Shown: in pieces, positions 5,730 through 8,770 of the stretch
How the letters are laid out: the number at the start of each line of letters is the position of its first letter
Position numbering within the stretch: the first letter of the stretch is position 1
Assembly (NCBI GenBank): GCA_021788685.1
Contig: JAJYKH010000091.1
Span: forward strand, 1 to 8,770
DNA: 8,770 bases
From: Deltaproteobacteria bacterium
Lineage (GTDB): Bacteria > Desulfobacterota > Desulfobulbia > Desulfobulbales > UBA5123
Direction of reading: 5' to 3'
Made by a program: the position numbers and the translations under genes
Notes under the pieces: model-generated
What the model was told of the DNA's origin: nothing
Databases searched by the model: none
The model's input: the letters and a program-made list of their open reading frames with translations, nothing else

Positions 5730-6655
5730 GGCTTCACCCCCTTTTCGTTCTTATTTTGTTCTTCTTTCGCAGCCTCCTTGCGGGTGGCCAGCAGATGGAA
5801 ACCGGTGAACAGGGCGGGCCAGATGGTCAGCACCATGGGCACCATGGCCAGGAACTCCTTGACGTTGGCCAGGATCGGCTGGTTGCCCAGGGTGGTGTCG
5901 AAGCCGACCTGGTTGAAATCCACCCCGGAGAGGTACATCCAGGAGGTGCCGCCCACTTCCGTTTCGCCGTAGAGGTGATCGATGTATTTGCCGGGGTTGT
6001 TGCGGATGCGCTCGTGGCCCAGCTTGATGAGGTCCTTCCGCTTGCCGAAGGTCATCACTTCCTGGGGGCAGGCCTCGACGCAGGCGGGCGGCCGGCCGAA
6101 TTTCAGCCGGGTGTCGTAGCACATGATGCATTTCTTCACCACCGGGTTGGTGGCGCTCGAATAGCTGTAGGCCGGCACGTAGAAGGGGCAGGCGACCATG
6201 CAGGTCCGGCAGCCGACGCAGACCTTGGGATTGTAAATCACCGCCCCTTCCGGCGTCTTCGTGTAGGCGTTGACGAAACAGGCGGTGAGGCAGGTGGGCT
6301 CCTGACAGTGGTTGCACTGGAATTTCCGGAAGACCGGCCCCTTTTCGGTATCGTAGCGGTTCACCACGGTGTAGGCCTTTTCGGTGGTGCGCCGCTTCTG
6401 CCCTTCGGGGCCCCGTTCGTCGAAGACCGAATAATCGTTGAAAGGCTTGTCGGGCGCGGGCAGGTTCTGCTCGTGGTTGCAGGCGGCCTCGCAGGTCCGG
6501 CAGCCGATGCAGCGGGTGAGGTCCACCAGCACCCCCATGCTGTCAGGGTAGCCCTCGAAGGATTCGCTCGCCGCGGCCTTCCGGCTCATGGTCAGGGCCG
6601 CCGCCCCGCCCAGCAGACCGCCCTTGAGAAATTTTCTGCGGTTGAGCTTGTTCAT
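5726..6655 (-). CDS. Tat-exported four-cluster [4Fe-4S] ferredoxin subunit with C-terminal membrane anchor
   Basis: A 309-residue protein. The twin-arginine signal NRRKFLKGGLLGGAAAL (5-21) directs folded export to the periplasm. Sixteen cysteines form four [4Fe-4S] sites: C49/52/55/59, C114/117/122/126, C146/149/152/156, and C176/179/192/196 (the last with the long 12-residue gap usual in HybA/DsrO/NrfC proteins). A hydrophobic segment at about 269-291 (MVPMVLTIWPALFTGFHLLA) followed by a charged tail anchors the C-terminus, as in HybA. Start: ATG 6655 has AGAGG (6668-6664) 8 nt upstream; a GTG at 6664 would overlap that site. It is the electron relay between the cytochrome encoded upstream and the HybB subunit encoded downstream. 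Confidence 0.92.
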   Translation of the reverse strand: MNKLNRRKFLKGGLLGGAAALTMSRKAAASESFEGYPDSMGVLVDLTRCIGCRTCEAACNHEQNLPAPDKPFNDYSVFDERGPEGQKRRTTEKAYTVVNRYDTEKGPVFRKFQCNHCQEPTCLTACFVNAYTKTPEGAVIYNPKVCVGCRTCMVACPFYVPAYSYSSATNPVVKKCIMCYDTRLKFGRPPACVEACPQEVMTFGKRKDLIKLGHERIRNNPGKYIDHLYGETEVGGTSWMYLSGVDFNQVGFDTTLGNQPILANVKEFLAMVPMVLTIWPALFTGFHLLATRKEAAKEEQNKNEKGVKP

Positions 6656-6670
6656 GTCAGTCACCTCTTC

Positions 6671-6748
6671 CGATCGAGATCGGAATCGTTCTCGGTTTTT
6701 ATCCTCGTGGCCGTTGTCGTAATCGACTTCGATTCTCGATTACGATTG
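6671..6748. repeat. Degenerate 6-7-nt repeat region E with perfect 9-bp inverted repeat
   Basis: This is the intercistronic gap between the cytochrome and FeS genes. The right half carries TCGTAA, TCGACT, TCGATTC, TCGATTA, CGATTG-type units; the left half carries CCGATC, GAGATC, GGAATC. The spacing slips between 6 and 7 nt, so it is less regular than arrays A-D. Inside it, CGTAATCGA (6718-6726) and TCGATTACG (6736-6744) form perfect 9-bp arms around a 9-nt loop, a likely RNA hairpin in the operon transcript. Confidence 0.65.
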
Positions 6749-6776
6749 CGGCAACGATGGCTCCTCCCTTTCAAAA

Positions 6777-7298
6777 TCAATGCTCGGTCCCCTCCGCGTG
6801 CGGGACGGGCGCGTACTGACCGGCCCGGTAGAACGCCTCTCCGGCCTGGGTCATGGCGTGGCAGTCCTGGCAGCCGGTCGGCCCGCCGGACTCCCGGTGG
6901 CAGCCCAGACACCTCAGATGGTAGGCCGCTTTGAGCCCGGGCTTGTCACGATGATACCGGTTGACGTCCTGCGCCAGCTCCTGGAGATACTTCGCCCCGA
7001 ACCGCTCCGCCGGGTGGCAGTCGCGGCAGGCGACCGCACTGGCCGCGCCGCTGTGCGCATGGCAGCGGGCGCAGGTGGGCTCGATCTTGCCCGTTCCCAG
7101 GGTGTGGTGATGGCAGGTGGCGCAATCCCCCCCGGCTATCTCCACATGCGCGGAATGGTTGAAGCTGACCGGCTTGTAGAGCTTGGCCAAGCTGTCCAGC
7201 TCGACCGTCTCCGGCCCGGTCTCTGCCTTGGCGAGCGGCACGGCCAGAAGGGCCAGGGCCGCCGCCATCCCGGTGACCAACCTTTTTCTTTGCCACAT
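6777..7298 (-). CDS. Periplasmic pentaheme c-type cytochrome (class III/c7-like)
   Basis: A 173-residue protein with a Sec signal peptide (hydrophobic core about 8-22, likely cleavage after AKA at residue 25). Five CxxCH haem c sites are present: 59-63 (CATCH), 76-80 (CARCH), 91-95 (CRDCH), 130-134 (CLGCH) and 143-147 (CQDCH). Additional histidines suited as distal ligands include H48 and H51 in 'VSFNHSAH', H64/H65, H82, H116 and H127, so bis-His ligation is likely. The 'V-x-F-x-H-x-x-H ... CxxCHH' opening is typical of small class III/c7 cytochromes. Start ATG 7298 is set by AGGAG (7310-7306) 7 nt upstream; the longer frame from 7475 would translate the promoter. As first gene of the operon, it is the soluble or complex-bound electron carrier of the quinone module. 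Confidence 0.92.
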   Translation of the reverse strand: MWQRKRLVTGMAAALALLAVPLAKAETGPETVELDSLAKLYKPVSFNHSAHVEIAGGDCATCHHHTLGTGKIEPTCARCHAHSGAASAVACRDCHPAERFGAKYLQELAQDVNRYHRDKPGLKAAYHLRCLGCHRESGGPTGCQDCHAMTQAGEAFYRAGQYAPVPHAEGTEH

Positions 7299-7305
7299 TG
7301 CTGTT

Positions 7306-7310
7306 CTCCT
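7306..7310 (-). promoter_or_regulatory. Ribosome binding site of the cytochrome gene
   Basis: AGGAG on the minus strand lies 7 nt before ATG 7298 and fixes this start against longer in-frame alternatives. Confidence 0.75.
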
Positions 7311-7381
7311 CTTGTGATCTTGTGCACGGATCGCTTCGACCCCGATTTCCCGAAAGAACCGTCGCGTCGGACAAGGGAAAT

Positions 7382-7397
7382 TGCACAAGGGGTGCCA
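7382..7397 (-). promoter_or_regulatory. Sigma-54 (RpoN) -24/-12 promoter of the cytochrome operon
   Basis: The minus strand reads TGGCACCCCTTGTGCA. Against the consensus TGGCACRNNNNTTGCW the essential GG and GC doublets are at the exact 10-nt spacing, and only the R position and one T of TTGC differ. The inferred transcription start is near 7371, giving a leader of about 73 nt with a good ribosome site before the cytochrome start. Sigma-54 promoters need an ATP-dependent enhancer-binding activator; a candidate binding cluster lies at 7567-7615. No activator gene is in the window. Confidence 0.72.
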
Positions 7398-7475
7398 CAC
7401 GGCGTGGCGAACCCCCAATCGGCACAACGGTAACGATGCACACGGTGGATAGGCTTCGGAACGGGTGACGCTCAT

Positions 7476-7526
7476 CCACCCTTACTCCAGTTCTTTCCCT
7501 GAGGGACAGGGCTGGGGTGAGGGTGG
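7476..7526. repeat. Dispersed intergenic hairpin repeat ('TPALSLRER'-type)
   Basis: The arms 7476-7490 and 7512-7526 are inverted copies of each other (12 of 15 positions, the rest G-U compatible), with an inner CCCT-gag-GGG stem. On the minus strand the segment reads ACCCTCACCCCAGCCCTG, and its conceptual translation contains LTPALSLRER. I recall that phrase from spurious proteins made from a repeat family common in many bacterial genomes. It may also act as a hairpin between ftsH and the operon promoter. Confidence 0.5.
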
Positions 7527-7566
7527 TCAGCAGGAGTGATCTTGGGTCGCAGAGCAAAAATCAGGA

Positions 7567-7615
7567 GTGTGGCATGCCACAGATGTGTGGCCGCCACATG
7601 TGTGGCATGCCACAC
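7567..7615. promoter_or_regulatory. Triple palindrome cluster, candidate upstream activator site
   Basis: Two copies of the perfect 14-bp palindrome TGTGGCATGCCACA (7568-7581 and 7601-7614, the second extended to 16 bp at 7600-7615) flank a third dyad, TGTGGC-C-GCCACA (7586-7598). Outer centres are 33 bp apart, about three helical turns, so dimers would bind the same DNA face. The cluster lies about 220 bp upstream of the inferred sigma-54 start, in the range used by enhancer-binding proteins. A weaker GCCAC/GTGGC dyad (7394-7408) overlaps the promoter itself. Confidence 0.6.
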
Positions 7616-7741
7616 TGGGAGTGCAGCTTATCTCCGTTGGAAAATGTCGGCGCTCCCAGGTAGGGGGCGCCCCGTGCGCACCGGAACGATGCACCGAGGC
7701 GGGGCGCGGGGCGCGCCCTGCGGCTGTTTCCGGGGGGGTCT
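7616..7741. other. GC-rich non-coding stretch between ftsH end and the palindrome cluster
   Basis: No supported gene. It contains short GC-rich palindromes (GGGGCGCCCC at 7664-7673, GGGCGCGCCC at 7709-7718). It may be the remains of a dispersed repeat, but no second copy is present in this window to confirm this. Confidence 0.35.
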
Positions 7742-7784
7742 GGGGGCGGAATCGGGACGATCCGACGATCCCGATTCCGCCCCC
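7742..7784 (-). terminator. Strong hairpin downstream of ftsH
   Basis: Perfect 16-bp arms (7742-7757 and 7769-7784, GGGGGCGGAATCGGGA and its exact complement) enclose an 11-nt loop, starting 7 nt after the ftsH stop. On the minus strand the stem is not followed by a T-run (ACCCCCCC instead), so it is not a classical intrinsic terminator. It probably blocks 3' exonucleases and may insulate the sigma-54 operon from ftsH readthrough. Confidence 0.6.
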
Positions 7785-7791
7785 GACACCG

Positions 7792-8770
7792 TTACGGGAC
7801 AGGGGTGTTGCTGGAAGACTCGCTTCCGGCCGCCACCGGCACGGGCGAGGCCATGATCCGGTCCACCTCCGCCGCATCGATGGTCTCGTGCTGCAGGAGC
7901 GTGGCCGCGAGGTCGTGCAGGTAGGGCATCATCCCTTCGAGGAGGATGACCGCTTCCTGGTAGCAGTCGGCGATCAGCTGGTCGATCTCCCGGTCGATGG
8001 CCCGGCCGGTCTCCTCGCTGTAGCCGCCCTGGCGCAGGGTGCCGCCGAGGAGGAAGGCCTCCTCGTCCCGGCCGTAGGCGCGCGGCCCCAGGACCGGGCT
8101 CATCCCCCACTCGCATATCATCCGGGTGGCCAGGTCGGTGGCGGCCTGGAGATCGTTGCTCGCGCCGGTGGTGATCTGGTTGAAGACCAGCTCCTCGGCG
8201 GTGCGCCCCCCCAGCATGATCTTGATGCGGTTGGTGAGATACTCTTTCGAGTACGTGTGGCGATCGTCGAGCGGCATCTGCTGGGTCATGCCCATGGAGC
8301 GGCCCCGGGGGATGATGGTGATCTTGTGCAGGGGGTCCGCCCCGGGCAGCACCCGGGCGAGTAGGGCGTGCCCCGCCTCGTGGTAGGCGGTGGTGCGCCG
8401 CTCCTCCACGCTCACCACCAGCCCCTTGCGCTCGGTGCCCATGACGATCTTGTCCTTGGCCTCCTCGAGATCGGCGTCGTCCACCGCCTGCTTGGACTTG
8501 CGGGCGGCGAGCAGTGCCGCCTCGTTCACCAGGTTGGCCAACTCGGCGCCGGTGAACCCGGGGGTGACCCGCGCCACCCGGGAAAGCTCCACGTCCGGGG
8601 CCATAATCACCTGTTTTGCGTAGATGGCGAGGATCTCCTCCCGCCCCCGCACATCCGGGGCCAGGATGTTGATCTGCCGGTCGAAGCGGCCCGGCCGCAG
8701 GAGGGCCCGGTCGAGGACGTCCGGCCGGTTGGTGGCGGCCACCAGCACCACGTTGTCCCCGGTCCCGAAG
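7792..8770 (-). CDS. ftsH: FtsH ATP-dependent zinc metalloprotease, C-terminal half; 5' end outside window
   Basis: About 325 C-terminal residues are visible, and the frame runs off the window edge. The segment begins in the AAA+ second region of homology (AATNRPDVLDRALLRPGRFD, with the arginine fingers), continues with the AAA lid (TPGFTGAELANLVNEAALLA), and has the zinc protease motif HEAGH in TTAYHEAGHALLARVLPGAD. The partner acidic zinc ligand region is in TTGASNDLQAATDLA. FtsH is an inner-membrane hexamer that degrades unassembled membrane proteins and regulators. The N-terminal membrane segments and Walker A/B are not in the window. All visible catalytic residues are intact. The short Ser/Pro-rich C-terminal tail (GSESSSNTPVP) is not distinctive. 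TAA stop at 7794-7792, followed by a strong hairpin. Confidence 0.95.
   Translation of the reverse strand, partial: FGTGDNVVLVAATNRPDVLDRALLRPGRFDRQINILAPDVRGREEILAIYAKQVIMAPDVELSRVARVTPGFTGAELANLVNEAALLAARKSKQAVDDADLEEAKDKIVMGTERKGLVVSVEERRTTAYHEAGHALLARVLPGADPLHKITIIPRGRSMGMTQQMPLDDRHTYSKEYLTNRIKIMLGGRTAEELVFNQITTGASNDLQAATDLATRMICEWGMSPVLGPRAYGRDEEAFLLGGTLRQGGYSEETGRAIDREIDQLIADCYQEAVILLEGMMPYLHDLAATLLQHETIDAAEVDRIMASPVPVAAGSESSSNTPVP

Noticed and set aside
5756..6934. 392-codon plus-strand open frame across the FeS gene
   Set aside because: Low-complexity antisense translation of GC-rich coding DNA; the minus strand carries sixteen correctly spaced cysteines and a Tat signal.
6946..7557. 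203-codon minus-strand frame starting near 7557
   Set aside because: It includes the LTPALSLRER phrase of a dispersed repeat, runs over the sigma-54 promoter and then out of frame over the cytochrome gene.
7628..8116. Minus-strand frame over the ftsH 3' end and the GC-rich gap
   Set aside because: Shadow of ftsH in another frame continuing into non-coding repeats; no recognisable domain.

Overview
The window is GC-rich bacterial DNA. It carries a multiheme cytochrome / Tat-exported iron-sulfur protein / HybB-type quinone module, a likely sigma-54 promoter, a GAF-type sensor protein and FtsH. This combination suggests an anaerobic, metal- or sulfur-respiring member of the Desulfobacterota (Desulfuromonas/Geobacter-like). 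That assignment is inferred from gene content only.

Left part, plus strand: the 3' end of a DUF748 (AsmA-like) envelope protein (1-557), an L11-methyltransferase-like (PrmA family) protein (627-1445), a YkgJ-type cysteine-cluster protein (1528-2049), and a two-gene toxin-antitoxin module made of an AbrB-fold antitoxin (2156-2386) and a PIN-domain toxin (2383-2784) that overlap by ATGA.

Right part, minus strand, in transcription order: the C-terminal half of FtsH (8770-7792), a 493-bp intergenic region, then a pentaheme c-type cytochrome (7298-6777), a Tat-exported protein with four [4Fe-4S] sites and a C-terminal membrane anchor (6655-5726), a HybB/NrfD-family quinone-interacting membrane subunit (5729-4458), and a membrane sensor protein (4300-2840). 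The last looks like a histidine kinase that has lost its phosphoacceptor His and its whole ATPase domain. Cytochrome, FeS and HybB subunits most likely form one inner-membrane complex linking the (mena)quinone pool to periplasmic cytochromes.

Regulatory highlights: the intergenic region upstream of the cytochrome holds a 15/16 match to the sigma-54 -24/-12 consensus (7397-7382, minus). About 220 bp upstream of the inferred start of transcription lies a cluster of three TGTGGC-N-GCCACA-type dyads (7567-7615), a good candidate activator-binding site. The toxin-antitoxin module has its own dyad operator.

The least expected layer is a set of intergenic arrays of about 7-nt repeats (548-629, 1434-1521, 2832-2859, 4334-4450, and a looser one at 6671-6748). 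Each lies immediately after a stop codon. Most occur as an array followed by its own inverted copy, each locus has its own unit sequence, and several supply the stop or start codons of adjacent genes. One coincides with the truncation of the sensor protein.
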